Shown here piece by piece: positions 45,737 to 55,235 of a DNA stretch of 64,000 nucleotides. The position numbers and the translations under genes are program-made. Within the stretch, counting starts at the first letter, position 1; each line of letters starts with the position of its first letter. The stretch comes from Chryseomicrobium excrementi (lineage in GTDB: Bacteria; Bacillota; Bacilli; Bacillales_A; Planococcaceae), in NCBI RefSeq assembly GCF_002798305.1, contig NZ_PCGR01000001.1:744001-808000 (forward strand), given 5' to 3'. Below the pieces are notes generated by a model, which saw only the letters and a list, made by a program, of their open reading frames with translations, was not told the origin of the DNA and made no database searches.

Positions 45737-46645
45737 TCACCCTAAGCGCTGACGCGCATCTGCCGAACGGCGAATTGCCTGTCCAACATAGTTGATTGCT
45801 AGCATCAATAACAAAATTAGTAGAGAAGCTGGCAACCAGTTCCACCATGCATTTTCAAGAATAAATGGATCATTTGCGTAAGCAACAAGCGTTCCAAGAG
45901 AAGGAGTTGATGGTGGCAACCCAAATCCGAGATACGACAATCCTGTTTCTAATCCAACGTTTCCAGCAAAGTTTAGCGTCATTTCTACAATTAGAATGGA
46001 CGAGAGGTTTGGCATCATTTCTTTAAAGATGATGACTCCATCGCTTGTTCCCATTGTTTTAGAGGCGTTGATGTAATCGCGGCGACTCTCAGAAAGAGCT
46101 TTACTTCGTACTAGACGCGCTGTTCCCACCCATAAGAAGACACTCATGATGAGAACAAAAGTGACTACTGTATATTTTGGTACGATAGAGATAAATACGA
46201 TGATGATCATCAAAGAAGGAATCGTGATAAAGAAATCAATGATTCGCATGAAGATGTTATCGATCCATCCACCGAAATACCCTGTAATTAATCCAATTGC
46301 GATACCGATAATCCCAGTAATTAAAGTTACAGAGATTGCAATTGTAATCGAGTTACGTGCTCCAATGATCAGCTGCCCGAGAATATCTCGGCCACCTTTA
46401 TCTGCTCCTAACCAGTATTTTTCCCCTGGTGCAGCCATTTGGTCTCTTAAGCTAATTCGCATCAATTGTTCTTGGTCGATTAAGAACGACCAAACATAAA
46501 TCACAGTAATTAAAACAATTAAGAATAGTAGTGAAGTCATTGCAAGTTTATCTTTCGCAAACTCACGCGCGATAACCTGAATCCCGGTTGGCGGCGAGGC
46601 TGCTGGAGTCTTTTTCTCTACATCAACAGTTTGCTTCTCAGCCAT
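45737..46645 (-). CDS. oppC: Oligopeptide ABC transporter permease OppC
   Basis: 302-aa membrane permease with an N-terminal OppC segment (LAMTSLLFLIVLITV), about six membrane helices and the EAA loop NASKTMGTSDGVIIFKEMMPN. The ATG at 46645 has AAGGAGG upstream; earlier codons overlap that site. Forms the membrane pore with OppB. 29 bases separate it from oppB. Confidence 0.93.
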   Translation of the reverse strand: MAEKQTVDVEKKTPAASPPTGIQVIAREFAKDKLAMTSLLFLIVLITVIYVWSFLIDQEQLMRISLRDQMAAPGEKYWLGADKGGRDILGQLIIGARNSITIAISVTLITGIIGIAIGLITGYFGGWIDNIFMRIIDFFITIPSLMIIIVFISIVPKYTVVTFVLIMSVFLWVGTARLVRSKALSESRRDYINASKTMGTSDGVIIFKEMMPNLSSILIVEMTLNFAGNVGLETGLSYLGFGLPPSTPSLGTLVAYANDPFILENAWWNWLPASLLILLLMLAINYVGQAIRRSADARQRLG

Positions 46646-46674
46646 TTTCGAATCCTCCTTTTCCATTAAGTTTG

Positions 46675-47637
46675 TCAGTCAATCCGGATACGTGGGTCAA
46701 CAATACTCATGATGATATCGGATAATAGACTTCCCAGTAATGTTAAGAATCCGAAAAGCATTACTAACGTTGTGATTACACTATAATCACGACCGTTGAT
46801 TGCCTGAACAAACAATTGCCCCATACCTTGATAACCGAAAATCGTTTCGATAAAGATCGACCCACCAAGTAAGTTGGTGATAGTAAATCCAAGGAAAGCT
46901 GCAATTGGTAATAAAGAGTTACGGAAAATGTGTCTAGAATATACTTTGTTATTTGGAATCCCTTTGGCACGCGCCGTACGCACATAATCCATTGTTTTAG
47001 AGTCAATGATCTCTGTACGCAGGTATTGAATAACGCCTGTAGTACCTAGAACTGCAAATACCATTGCCGGCAATAACAGGTGATAGAACTTACTCCACAC
47101 ATAGCCAAATGTCCCGGCCTCTGCATTAATATCGACTGTTCCACTCGTTGGGAACCATCCTAATTCGTAACCGAAGAAGAATAAAGAAATCAAACCAAGT
47201 ACAAATGTAGGAATCGCATATACGATAAAGCTGTAGAAGACGATTGATTTATCAAGAAGTGTATCTTGATAACGACCTGCAAGTACTCCTAGTGGAATTG
47301 CCAGTAAGTAAAGTAACACAACGCTCAGTAAGGATAACCAGAACGTATTCAATGCTCGTGTTCCAATCAAGTTAGCAACTGGTTGGTTAAATGTATAAGA
47401 ACGACCGAAGTCTCCTTGGAACGCATTTCCCATCCAGTTAATGTACTGAATGTACCACGGATCATAAAAGCCAGCTTTTTGACGTAGTTCTTCGATACGA
47501 GCTGGATCTGTCTCAGGTGTAATCAAACCAGTGAACGGGTCACCTGGCATGAATTTTGCCATAATGAAAATCAATAAACTTAAAACAAACAACTGAGGAA
47601 TCATGACGAGGAATCGTCTAACTACCGTTTTCCACAT
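46675..47637 (-). CDS. oppB: Oligopeptide ABC transporter permease OppB
   Basis: 320-aa permease. The N-terminus has VRRFLVMIPQLFVLSLLIF, as usual for OppB/DppB, followed by GDPF and about six membrane segments. The cytoplasmic loop is VRTARAKGIPNNKVYSRHIFRN. It starts 3 bases after the oppF stop. Confidence 0.93.
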   Translation of the reverse strand: MWKTVVRRFLVMIPQLFVLSLLIFIMAKFMPGDPFTGLITPETDPARIEELRQKAGFYDPWYIQYINWMGNAFQGDFGRSYTFNQPVANLIGTRALNTFWLSLLSVVLLYLLAIPLGVLAGRYQDTLLDKSIVFYSFIVYAIPTFVLGLISLFFFGYELGWFPTSGTVDINAEAGTFGYVWSKFYHLLLPAMVFAVLGTTGVIQYLRTEIIDSKTMDYVRTARAKGIPNNKVYSRHIFRNSLLPIAAFLGFTITNLLGGSIFIETIFGYQGMGQLFVQAINGRDYSVITTLVMLFGFLTLLGSLLSDIIMSIVDPRIRID

Positions 47638-47639
47638 GA

Positions 47640-48587
47640 TTAGTTGCCCCCCTGTTCTGATGCAGTCATTGCTACTTGATGTGTGTCAGAGATTGGGCGT
47701 AGATCAAATACTCGACCGTTTTCATCAAAGTATTTTTTATTTTCCACTTGGTAGTTCGCTTCAACACGTTGACGCTCGATTTTTCGTTCGTCACGTGTAG
47801 CTGGTTCAATATTTGGAATTGCAGACAACAATCGCTTTGTGTAGATATGCTCTGGGTTGCTGTAGATATCCTGCTTCGTTCCAGTTTCTACAAAACGACC
47901 TTTATACATAATATTGATTTCATCACACATGTGTTTTACAACTCCAAGGTCGTGAGAAATGAATAAGTATGTAAGACCTAATTCTTTCTGAATATCTTTC
48001 ATGAAGTTCAGTACTTGTGCCTGTACAGACAAGTCAAGTGCTGATACTGGCTCATCGGCAATGATCAGTTTAGGATTTGTTGCAATCGCACGAGCGATCC
48101 CGATACGTTGCTTTTGTCCACCTGAGAATTCATGAGGGTATTTCAGTTTCACATCTTCTGGCATTCCTACAATAGCAAGAAGCTCGTTGATGCGACGACG
48201 CTCTTCATCTGGTGTTAACTTCATAAAGTTGCGTAATGGCTCAGCTAAAATCTCTGAAACTCGTTTACGAGGATTTAAACTAGAGTGAGCATCTTGGAAG
48301 ATCATTTGAATGTCACGGTTGTAAGCTGAATTTCGTTGTCTGCGTGCATTCGTTACGTCTTTTCCTTCGTAGATGATTTTTCCTGAAGTGATTTTCTCTA
48401 GACCGATAATGGATTTACCAGTTGTCGATTTTCCACATCCAGACTCCCCAACTAAGCCGTAAGTTTTTCCTTCTTCAAACTCCATTGAAATCCCATCAAC
48501 TGCTAGGACGTGATCTTGAATTGTATTAAAGAATCCTCCGCGAATCGGGTAGTGTACGCGAAGATCTTGGATTTGCATGAAACTCAT
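47640..48587 (-). CDS. oppF: Oligopeptide ABC transporter ATP-binding protein OppF
   Basis: 315-aa ATPase. Walker A GESGCGKST (about 47-55), signature FSGGQKQRIGIARA (about 150), Walker B LIIADEPVSALD and switch His in ISHDLG. Contains the oligopeptide-type C-terminal extension (about 250-315). Its ATG overlaps the oppD stop by four bases. With OppD it drives peptide import. Confidence 0.93.
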   Translation of the reverse strand: MSFMQIQDLRVHYPIRGGFFNTIQDHVLAVDGISMEFEEGKTYGLVGESGCGKSTTGKSIIGLEKITSGKIIYEGKDVTNARRQRNSAYNRDIQMIFQDAHSSLNPRKRVSEILAEPLRNFMKLTPDEERRRINELLAIVGMPEDVKLKYPHEFSGGQKQRIGIARAIATNPKLIIADEPVSALDLSVQAQVLNFMKDIQKELGLTYLFISHDLGVVKHMCDEINIMYKGRFVETGTKQDIYSNPEHIYTKRLLSAIPNIEPATRDERKIERQRVEANYQVENKKYFDENGRVFDLRPISDTHQVAMTASEQGGN

Positions 48588-49603
48588 TCGACAATACCTC
48601 CCATTTCATCTTCACTTTGGAAGTAAAAATGTTTCCAGCAGGTACATCGCACTAAATGACCTGGCGCCACTTCATGAAGTGCTGGTTGCGCTTCATGTGC
48701 TTCTGCAGGGATCCACGGAATACGCGGTGCAAAGCGGCAGCCCTCACGTGGAAGGTTGATTAGCGATGGCACGAGGCCTTGAATTACTTGTAGGCGTTCT
48801 GCATTGCTATTTGCTTGTGGAATAGAATTTAACAATGATCGTGTATATGGGTGCTTCGGATTGTTAAATAATTCATTCACAGGTGCCTCTTCGATTACTT
48901 GACCTGCATACATAACTGCAACACGATGTGCTACTTCAGCTACTACGCCTAAGTCATGGGTAATCAAGATAATCCCTGCACCTGTCTCTTTTTGTAACTC
49001 AATTAACAAATCTAGGATTTGTGCTTGAATCGTTACATCAAGTGCTGTAGTTGGCTCATCCGCAATGATAATTGCTGGTTTACACGCAATCGCAATAGCG
49101 ATAATTACACGTTGACGCATTCCGCCTGAAAGTTGGTGCGGGAACTGACGAGCAGTACGAGTAGGATTTGGAATTCCTACTTGAGCTAGAAGTTCAAGAA
49201 CACGTGCTTTACGTTGTTCTTGATTCAAATCCGTATGGTAGACCAGAGACTCTTCGATTTGATCCCCAATTCGCATTAATGGGTTTAACGCTGAAAGTGG
49301 ATCTTGGAAGATCATGCCGATATCATTCCCTCGGACTTTGTTCATCTTATCTTCTGATAAGTTTGCAAGATTTAAATCTTTAAATTTAATTTCACCGATC
49401 ACACGGGTTTTATTTGAGTTGTGTAGGCCAATGATTGAAGTAGCAAGTGTACTTTTCCCACATCCTGACTCTCCTACAATTGCAAGGATTTCATTTTTAC
49501 GAAGTGTTAGAGACACTCCATCCACTGCGTTGTAGTATGTATCCTTGATACTGAAGCCCGTATGTAAATCTGAGATGGTTAATAATTCTGATGCGTTATT
49601 CAA
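48584..49603 (-). CDS. oppD: Oligopeptide ABC transporter ATP-binding protein OppD
   Basis: 339-aa ATPase. Walker A GESGCGKST (about 42-50), signature LSGGMRQRVIIAIA, Walker B IIADEPTTALD. In the C-terminal extension the family motif CRF-x2-RCP reads CRFAPRIP, with isoleucine for the second cysteine, and the end is RCTCW. Start TTG at 49603 has GGAG at 7 bases and fits other OppD lengths. First gene of the operon, with a promoter at 49696-49724. Confidence 0.9.
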   Translation of the reverse strand: MNNASELLTISDLHTGFSIKDTYYNAVDGVSLTLRKNEILAIVGESGCGKSTLATSIIGLHNSNKTRVIGEIKFKDLNLANLSEDKMNKVRGNDIGMIFQDPLSALNPLMRIGDQIEESLVYHTDLNQEQRKARVLELLAQVGIPNPTRTARQFPHQLSGGMRQRVIIAIAIACKPAIIIADEPTTALDVTIQAQILDLLIELQKETGAGIILITHDLGVVAEVAHRVAVMYAGQVIEEAPVNELFNNPKHPYTRSLLNSIPQANSNAERLQVIQGLVPSLINLPREGCRFAPRIPWIPAEAHEAQPALHEVAPGHLVRCTCWKHFYFQSEDEMGGIVE

Positions 49604-49695
49604 CCTACTGCTCCTCTCAAGTTTCACTAAGATGTTGTAACTAAGTTGATGTTTCAAAGTTTCTATTTTTCAGTTAATTGTTCACCTAGATGTAA

Positions 49696-49724
49696 ATTCT
49701 ATTACAGAATTATTACAGTGACAA
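49696..49724 (-). promoter_or_regulatory. Sigma-A promoter of the opp operon
   Basis: TTGTCA (49719-49724), 17-base spacer, TAGAAT (49696-49701), about 93 bases before the oppD start. Confidence 0.75.
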
Positions 49725-49784
49725 TAAGTTTTTTGGCTCATTTCATAATTTTAACCATTCTCTTAATTCCGAAAACTTCGTAAC

Positions 49785-49909
49785 CCTTAGAGTCTCTAAG
49801 GTTCGGCTAAAAAACAATATTGGGAAAATTTTTTTAAGAAATGAAGAATGATTCAGTCGATATGTGTCAATAGACTCACAATAGCGATTTAGCGATACAA
49901 CGCGCTAAA
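49785..49909. repeat. Two inverted repeats upstream of the opp promoter
   Basis: CCTTAGAG-T-CTCTAAGG (49785-49801) is a perfect 8-bp repeat about 61 bases upstream of the opp -35. TTTAGCG-N8-CGCTAAA lies at 49888-49909. They may be operators; the rest of this 350-base gap is plain A/T-rich sequence. Confidence 0.35.
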
Positions 49910-49920
49910 GTATTAATTCT

Positions 49921-49955
49921 AAAAAAAACTGCCGATAAAATTATCAGCAGTTTTT
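49921..49955 (-). terminator. Terminator of fabHF
   Basis: AAACTGCTGATAA / TTATCGGCAGTTT with a T-run on the minus strand (one G-T pair). Confidence 0.88.
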
Positions 49956-49972
49956 ATTATTTCGCAATATGA

Positions 49973-51205
49973 TTAATATTTTTTCAATACGAGACTTGCA
50001 TTATGCCCACCAAATCCAAGTGAATTTGAGATAGCTGCGTGAAGCTCTTTCTGTCTCGATTGATTCGGTACATAGTCTAAATCACATTGTGGATCTGGAG
50101 TTTCATAATTGATAGTAGGAGGTAAAACAGATTCCTTGAGTGCTAGAGCCGTGAAGATTGCCTCCACTCCTCCTGCTGCTCCTAACAAGTGACCTGTCAT
50201 AGACTTTGTAGAGCTGATAGCTAGTTCAGTTGCATGCTCCCCAAATACCGTTTTGATGGCTTGTGTCTCAAACAAGTCATTATAGGGTGTACTTGTTCCG
50301 TGAGCATTGATATATCCTACGTCTTCTTTGGCGATTCCTGCATCATCAATCGCTTGTTGCATGGCTCTTGCTGCACCTTCCCCTTCAGGAGCTGGAGCCG
50401 TAATGTGGTGCGCATCTCCTGTTGAACCGTACCCTGCAACTTCCGCATAAATTTTTGCGCCGCGAGCAAGTGCATGCTCTAGTTCTTCAAGTATGACGAT
50501 GCCTGCTCCTTCTCCGATAACAAAGCCGTCTCTGTTTGCATCGAAAGGACGTGAAGCTGTTGCCGGATCAGGATTTGTTGTTAGCGCCGTATTCGCACAG
50601 AAACCTGCCACTGCCATGTTTGTAATTGGTGCTTCTGCTCCACCACTAATCATGATGTCGGCGTCACCACGCTGGATGACTTTAAATGCGTCTCCAATTG
50701 AATTGGTTCCTGAGGCACAAGCTGTAACGGAACATGAGTTGATGCCTTTTGCTCCGAAATAGATAGAAACTTGTCCAGAGGCCATATCTGGAATCATCAT
50801 AGGAACGAAAAACGGACTTACTCGGCGTACTCCTTTATCTAAGAAGGTACGGAATTGAGCTTCATAGGTTTCCATTCCCCCAATCCCTGAACCAATCCAG
50901 ACACCCGTGCGTGGTCCTGTCTGCTCATCAAGTTCAAGATTTGCATCCTTCATTGCTTCAATAGATGCCGCCAGTGCGTAATGAGTGAAGCGGTCCATTT
51001 TTCGAGCTTCTTTCTTTTCGATAAATGCTTCAATAGAAAAATCTTTGACTTCTGCTGCCACTTTTGCTGGAAACTGATCGGCATCTAATCGTGTTAGAGG
51101 TCCTACTCCCGATTTCCCTTCTTTAATACCTTGCCATGTCTCTGTTGCTGTGTTTCCCAACGGTGTCACTGCACCAATTCCTGTAATAACGACTCTTCTT
51201 GTCAC
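49973..51205 (-). CDS. fabF: Beta-ketoacyl-ACP synthase II
   Basis: Elongating condensing enzyme of fatty acid synthesis, 410 aa. Active-site cysteine C163 in [10 protein letters not shown]; histidines in [11 protein letters not shown] and [12 protein letters not shown]. The GTG at 51205 ([11 protein letters not shown]) has GGGAG at 5 bases and fits the known length; codons further upstream overlap fabH and are not needed. Follows fabH after 19 bases in a FapR-controlled unit. Confidence 0.95.
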   Translation of the reverse strand: MTRRVVITGIGAVTPLGNTATETWQGIKEGKSGVGPLTRLDADQFPAKVAAEVKDFSIEAFIEKKEARKMDRFTHYALAASIEAMKDANLELDEQTGPRTGVWIGSGIGGMETYEAQFRTFLDKGVRRVSPFFVPMMIPDMASGQVSIYFGAKGINSCSVTACASGTNSIGDAFKVIQRGDADIMISGGAEAPITNMAVAGFCANTALTTNPDPATASRPFDANRDGFVIGEGAGIVILEELEHALARGAKIYAEVAGYGSTGDAHHITAPAPEGEGAARAMQQAIDDAGIAKEDVGYINAHGTSTPYNDLFETQAIKTVFGEHATELAISSTKSMTGHLLGAAGGVEAIFTALALKESVLPPTINYETPDPQCDLDYVPNQSRQKELHAAISNSLGFGGHNASLVLKKY

Positions 51206-51224
51206 GAGTTCTCCCTCATTTCTA

Positions 51225-52160
51225 TTAAATTCCCCAACGCAGCGCAATTGCGCCCCATGTAAGTCCGCCACCAAATCCTACGAGTACCAGTACATCTCCA
51301 TCTTTAATTTTCCCTTGTTTCAGTTCATAGTCAAGTGATAATGGAATAGATGCAGCAGAGGTATTTCCATAAAGATGAATCGTCTTAGACATCTTCTCTT
51401 CTGGTAGCTGCAATCGCTCTCGAGCCGCCTCCATAATCCGTATATTGGCTTGGTGTGGGATTAAGAAATCTACATCCTCTTTAGTTAGACCTGCTTTCTC
51501 TAACACATGCACGGCAGATTCACCCATTTGTCTCACTGCAAACTTGAATACTTCTCTTCCGTTCATCTGGATGTAATCACCTTGTTGAGACAAATGCTTT
51601 CCACCGCTCCCGTCTGAACCTAGTTCAAATGACAAGATCCCTTTGCCTCCAGACACAGGTCCAAGTACAGCCGCTCCTGCTCCATCACCAAACAACACGG
51701 CTGTTGAACGGTCTTCCCAATCGATAATTTTTGAAAGTTTTTCTACACCTACAATCAATACATGCTTATACGTATTTGTTTGAATAAACTGCGCTCCTGT
51801 AATCATCGCGTACATAAATCCAGAACATGCAGCTGACACATCCATTGAAGCAGCTTTATTTGCCCCTAGACGATACTGTAGTGCATTTGCAACCGTGGGG
51901 AATGGTTGATCTGGTGTGACAGTCGCCACTAAAATCAAGTCAATATCTTCCGCACTTACATTTGCTTCTTCTAATGCTCGTTTAGCCGCTTCATAAGCTA
52001 AATCAGATGTATTTTGAGTGTCATCAGCTAGATGACGTGCTTCAATCCCTGTGCGTGATTTAATCCATTCATCTGAAGTGTCCATGCGTTCAGCCAGATC
52101 ATCATTTGTGACACGATTATCTGGAACGTAAGAGCCTAAGCCCCAAATCCCTACTCCCAT
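51225..52160 (-). CDS. fabH: Beta-ketoacyl-ACP synthase III
   Basis: Starts fatty acid synthesis by joining acyl-CoA and malonyl-ACP; 311 aa. Catalytic C112 in SAACSGF, His in IPHQANIRI and Asn in [11 protein letters not shown]. Its chain preference (branched in Bacillus) cannot be read here. The promoter is overlapped by a FapR operator, so malonyl-CoA should induce fabHF. Confidence 0.95.
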   Translation of the reverse strand: MGVGIWGLGSYVPDNRVTNDDLAERMDTSDEWIKSRTGIEARHLADDTQNTSDLAYEAAKRALEEANVSAEDIDLILVATVTPDQPFPTVANALQYRLGANKAASMDVSAACSGFMYAMITGAQFIQTNTYKHVLIVGVEKLSKIIDWEDRSTAVLFGDGAGAAVLGPVSGGKGILSFELGSDGSGGKHLSQQGDYIQMNGREVFKFAVRQMGESAVHVLEKAGLTKEDVDFLIPHQANIRIMEAARERLQLPEEKMSKTIHLYGNTSAASIPLSLDYELKQGKIKDGDVLVLVGFGGGLTWGAIALRWGI

Positions 52161-52188
52161 AGTTCATCCTCATTTCTTTATAGCTATT

Positions 52189-52207
52189 ATTAGCACCTGG
52201 TCATAAT
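52189..52207. promoter_or_regulatory. FapR operator of fabHF
   Basis: ATTAGCACCTGGTCATAAT keeps the arms ATTA-n2-ACC and GGT-n2-TAAT of the FapR box. It overlaps the fabH -10 element by two bases. Confidence 0.75.
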
Positions 52208-52234
52208 GATAGCGAAATCGTGAACATTTATCAA
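52206..52234 (-). promoter_or_regulatory. Sigma-A promoter of fabHF
   Basis: TTGATA (52229-52234), 17-base spacer, TATCAT (52206-52211). Confidence 0.75.
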
Positions 52235-52331
52235 CACTCTTCAATTTTGAAAGCGATTTTTTTCGTTTCCGGTACCTTATATAAACTTTATATGATATGA
52301 TGCAGAGAGAATATTGACTGAGGTGACGATC

Positions 52332-52517
52332 ATGCGTTATGTAATGACTCTAATTTGGTCACTAGTACTAGTGACAATGTTAAATTATGTAGTAAGTGCC
52401 GTAATCAATGTAGAATTCGTTCTAATGAACGGAATCATCATGGCTGTTGTAATGGCTGTTGCGATTGTAGTAATTGACGCACTTTTACCAAAAATGCCAA
52501 AAAACGCGCATCATTAA
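52332..52517 (+). CDS. Small membrane protein (DUF2929-like)
   Basis: 61-aa protein with two hydrophobic helices (about 3-22 and 30-52) and a short basic tail (PKMPKNAHH). Length and the position next to fabH fit the DUF2929 group of Bacillales. GAGGTG lies 6 bases before the ATG. Function unknown. Divergent from fabH, followed by a strong terminator. Confidence 0.7.
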   Translation: MRYVMTLIWSLVLVTMLNYVVSAVINVEFVLMNGIIMAVVMAVAIVVIDALLPKMPKNAHH

Positions 52518-52518
52518 G

Positions 52519-52556
52519 AAAAACCGGTTTCTCCTATGAGAAACCGGCTTTTTTTA
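52519..52556. terminator. Bidirectional terminator between the small membrane protein gene and clpB
   Basis: AACCGGTTTCTC-CTAT-GAGAAACCGGCTT with A- and T-runs; overlaps the clpB stop. Confidence 0.92.
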
Positions 52557-54683
52557 TTCAACTACCACTTTTCCATCTTCTATTGTTAAATGCAATGTCT
52601 GTCCTGGCAAGACATCTCCTTTGATCAACTGTTTAGCTACTTGCGTCTCAATATGCCGCTGGATGTAGCGCTTCAAAGGACGCGCACCGAAAGCGGCATC
52701 TACTCCCTGATCCACAATCCATGTATAGACTTCCTCTTCAACAGCAAGTGAAATTTCTTGTGCGGCTAATTTTAGTTGAAGTTCCTTCATATATTTCATT
52801 GCAATTTGGATGAAGTGTTCGTCACCAAGTGCATGGAACATGACAATGTCATCCATACGGTTCAGAAGCTCCGGTTTAAAGTGCGCACGCAAAGCCCTCA
52901 TCACTAAGTCTTCCGTCGTTTCAGTGATCACTCCATGGTTTTCTAGTAAATAGGATGATCCGATGTTAGAAGTCAAGATGACGATTGTATTGGCAAAGTT
53001 CACTACACGACCCTGACTATCCGTAATACGCCCGTCATCTAATATTTGCAATAAAATATTTGCAACATCTGGATGTGCTTTTTCAATCTCATCTAACAGC
53101 ACTACTGAATACGGGTTCCGTCTTACTGCCTCTGTGAGCTGCCCGCCCTCTTCATATCCGATATATCCTGGAGGTGCTCCAACAAGTCGCGATACGCTAT
53201 GCTTTTCCATATACTCGGACATATCGATTCGGATGAAGTGCTGCTCGGAGTCAAACAGTTGTGCAGCGAGCGTCTTCGCAAGCTCGGTTTTACCGACTCC
53301 AGTCGGCCCTAAAAATAAGAAAGAGCCTATTGGTTTGTGGGCATCCTTTATTCCTGCTCGTGCACGAATCACCGCTTCTGAGACTAATTGAATTGCTTGA
53401 TCTTGGCCAACCACCCGTTCTGACAAAATGGACTCCAAGTTGAGGAGCTTTTCTCGCTCTCCTTCGACTAGCTTGGTGACCGGTATCCCTGTCCATCGAG
53501 CTACAATAGCAGCAATTTCTTCGTCAGTTACTTCTTCTCTTAAAATACGGTCTTCTGACTGTTCTACAAGTTCAATAGAAGCAAGTTCTTTTTCCGCTTG
53601 CGGAATCTTACCATGACGGAGTTCTGCAGCTTTTGTCAAATCGTAGTCTGCTTCTGCCTCTTCAAGTTCTCTGCGTAGTTTATCGAGTGCTTCACGCTTT
53701 CCTTGAACACTTTGAAGAGCTTGTTTCTCTGCTTCCCATTGTGTTCTCATAGCAGTGGACGAGCTCTCTAAAGACTCAAGTTCTTCACGCAATTGCTCCA
53801 ATCGTTTTTGACTAGCAGCATCTTTTTCTTTCATTAAAGCCTGTTCTTCGATTTGGAGCTGCATGATCTTCCGTGTGACTTCATCTAGCTCTTGTGGCAT
53901 CGAGTCGATCTCTGTACGAATCATAGCGCACGCTTCATCTACTAAATCGATTGCTTTGTCAGGCATAAAACGATCTGTAATGTAGCGGTTCGATAATTCT
54001 GCAGCAGCTACAATCGCACGGTCATGAATCCGAACACCGTGGTGCAGTTCAAAGCGCTCTTTCAATCCTCGTAAGATGGAGATGGCATCTTCAACAGAAG
54101 GCTCTTTGACGAGCACTTGCTGAAAGCGTCTCTCAAGAGCGGGATCTTTTTCAATATACATTCGGTATTCATCTAGTGTAGTAGCACCTATACAATGAAG
54201 CTCACCTCGAGCCAGCATCGGTTTCAACATGTTCCCTGCGTCCATAGCACCATCTGCTTTTCCAGCGCCGACAATTGTGTGCAGTTCGTCAATGAATAAG
54301 ATAATGGACCCTTCACTGTCTTTCACTTGTTTTAAGACAGCCTTCAGTCTTTCTTCAAATTCCCCTCGGTACTTTGCACCGGCAATTAGAGCAGACATAT
54401 CGAGTTCATAAATTTCTTTGTCTTTTAATCCTTCTGGAACATCTTTTTTGACAATACGCTGAGCAAGTCCTTCTACAATCGCTGTTTTACCGACCCCGGG
54501 CTCTCCGATTAATACGGGATTGTTCTTAGTCTTTCTAGATAAAATTCGAATGACATTTCGAATCTCTTGGTCGCGTCCAATCACAGGATCCATTTTTCCT
54601 TCTTTTGCGTAGGTGACAAGATTTCTTCCGAACTGTTCAAGAGGCGGTCGTGTATCTTCATTTGGCATTTGGTTCATCTGCAT
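52554..54683 (-). CDS. clpB: ClpB-type disaggregase lacking the N-terminal domain
   Basis: Hsp100 AAA+ protein of 709 aa. NBD1 has Walker A GEPGVGKT (60-67) and pore loop KYRG (105-107 region). A long coiled-coil middle domain (about 258-375) marks it as ClpB, not ClpC or ClpE. NBD2 has Walker A GPTGVGKT (459-466) and pore loop GYIG. Normal ClpB is about 860 aa with a 140-residue N-domain; here the frame starts 30 residues before NBD1. The promoter, CtsR box and AGGGGGG ribosome site stand directly before this ATG, so the short form is the native product. No ClpP-binding loop was recognised. Confidence 0.93.
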   Translation of the reverse strand: MQMNQMPNEDTRPPLEQFGRNLVTYAKEGKMDPVIGRDQEIRNVIRILSRKTKNNPVLIGEPGVGKTAIVEGLAQRIVKKDVPEGLKDKEIYELDMSALIAGAKYRGEFEERLKAVLKQVKDSEGSIILFIDELHTIVGAGKADGAMDAGNMLKPMLARGELHCIGATTLDEYRMYIEKDPALERRFQQVLVKEPSVEDAISILRGLKERFELHHGVRIHDRAIVAAAELSNRYITDRFMPDKAIDLVDEACAMIRTEIDSMPQELDEVTRKIMQLQIEEQALMKEKDAASQKRLEQLREELESLESSSTAMRTQWEAEKQALQSVQGKREALDKLRRELEEAEADYDLTKAAELRHGKIPQAEKELASIELVEQSEDRILREEVTDEEIAAIVARWTGIPVTKLVEGEREKLLNLESILSERVVGQDQAIQLVSEAVIRARAGIKDAHKPIGSFLFLGPTGVGKTELAKTLAAQLFDSEQHFIRIDMSEYMEKHSVSRLVGAPPGYIGYEEGGQLTEAVRRNPYSVVLLDEIEKAHPDVANILLQILDDGRITDSQGRVVNFANTIVILTSNIGSSYLLENHGVITETTEDLVMRALRAHFKPELLNRMDDIVMFHALGDEHFIQIAMKYMKELQLKLAAQEISLAVEEEVYTWIVDQGVDAAFGARPLKRYIQRHIETQVAKQLIKGDVLPGQTLHLTIEDGKVVVE

Positions 54684-54704
54684 TTTGTGTTCCCCCCTGC
54701 ATAG

Positions 54705-54721
54705 TTTGACCTTCTTTGACT
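54705..54721 (-). promoter_or_regulatory. CtsR operator upstream of clpB
   Basis: AGTCAAA-GAA-GGTCAAA on the minus strand is a perfect fit to the CtsR heptad repeat RGTCAAA-NAN-RGTCAAA. It lies between the -10 and the start codon, where binding would block transcription until heat shock. Confidence 0.9.
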
Positions 54722-54727
54722 AATTTG

Positions 54728-54757
54728 ATTATACGAAGACCCTATACATTATGTAAA
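54728..54757 (-). promoter_or_regulatory. Sigma-A promoter of clpB
   Basis: TTTACA (54752-54757), 18-base spacer, TATAAT (54728-54733). Confidence 0.8.
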
Positions 54758-54769
54758 GTAAAGTGCATG

Positions 54770-54797
54770 AAAAAAACCCGACAAATGTCGGGTTTTG
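54770..54797 (-). terminator. Terminator of yitW
   Basis: AACCCGACA-TT-TGTCGGGTT followed by a T-run on the minus strand. Confidence 0.9.
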
Positions 54798-54804
54798 AAG
54801 TCGA

Positions 54805-55113
54805 TTACCGAATGCCTAATGCAATTTTCGCATAACGAGACATGTGATCGCGTGACCAAGGTGGATTAAAGGTAATATTGACCTCTGTCTCCTTCACTTC
54901 AGGCAACTGCCCAAGAGCAGTTTTGACTTGATCTACAATCAGCGGCCCCATTGGGCACCCGATAGATGTCAACGTCATCGTGACTGTCGCTAATCCTTCG
55001 TCGCTAAGGTCTACATCGTACACAAGACCAAGGTTGACAATATCAATACCAAGCTCCGGGTCAATGACCTCTTCTAGCGCGCTCATCATGCTATCTTTCA
55101 TATCTTGATCCAT
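54805..55113 (-). CDS. yitW: MIP18/DUF59-family iron-sulfur maturation protein YitW
   Basis: 102-aa protein of the DUF59/SufT-related group that helps iron-sulfur cluster delivery. Conserved DPELGIDIVNLGLVYD (about 17-32), the reactive cysteine in SIGCPMGPL and the ending NPPWSRDHMSRYAK. Start at 55113 follows AAAGGTGG; longer starts have no ribosome site. B. subtilis yitW also adjoins yitU. Confidence 0.88.
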   Translation of the reverse strand: MDQDMKDSMMSALEEVIDPELGIDIVNLGLVYDVDLSDEGLATVTMTLTSIGCPMGPLIVDQVKTALGQLPEVKETEVNITFNPPWSRDHMSRYAKIALGIR

Positions 55114-55182
55114 CGTGTTTCCCACCTTTCCGTTAGTTGTAGTGTACCAAATCATGCACCCAATTGCCACTATCCCTTCCCT

Positions 55183-55211
55183 TTGACGCTATACTACGAT
55201 AGGAGTAAACT
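55183..55211 (+). promoter_or_regulatory. Sigma-A promoter of yitU-degV
   Basis: TTGACG (55183-55188), 17-base spacer, TAAACT (55206-55211), 24 bases before the start. Confidence 0.7.
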
Positions 55212-55235
55212 AGAGAGTATGGGAGAGGTGAAAGA

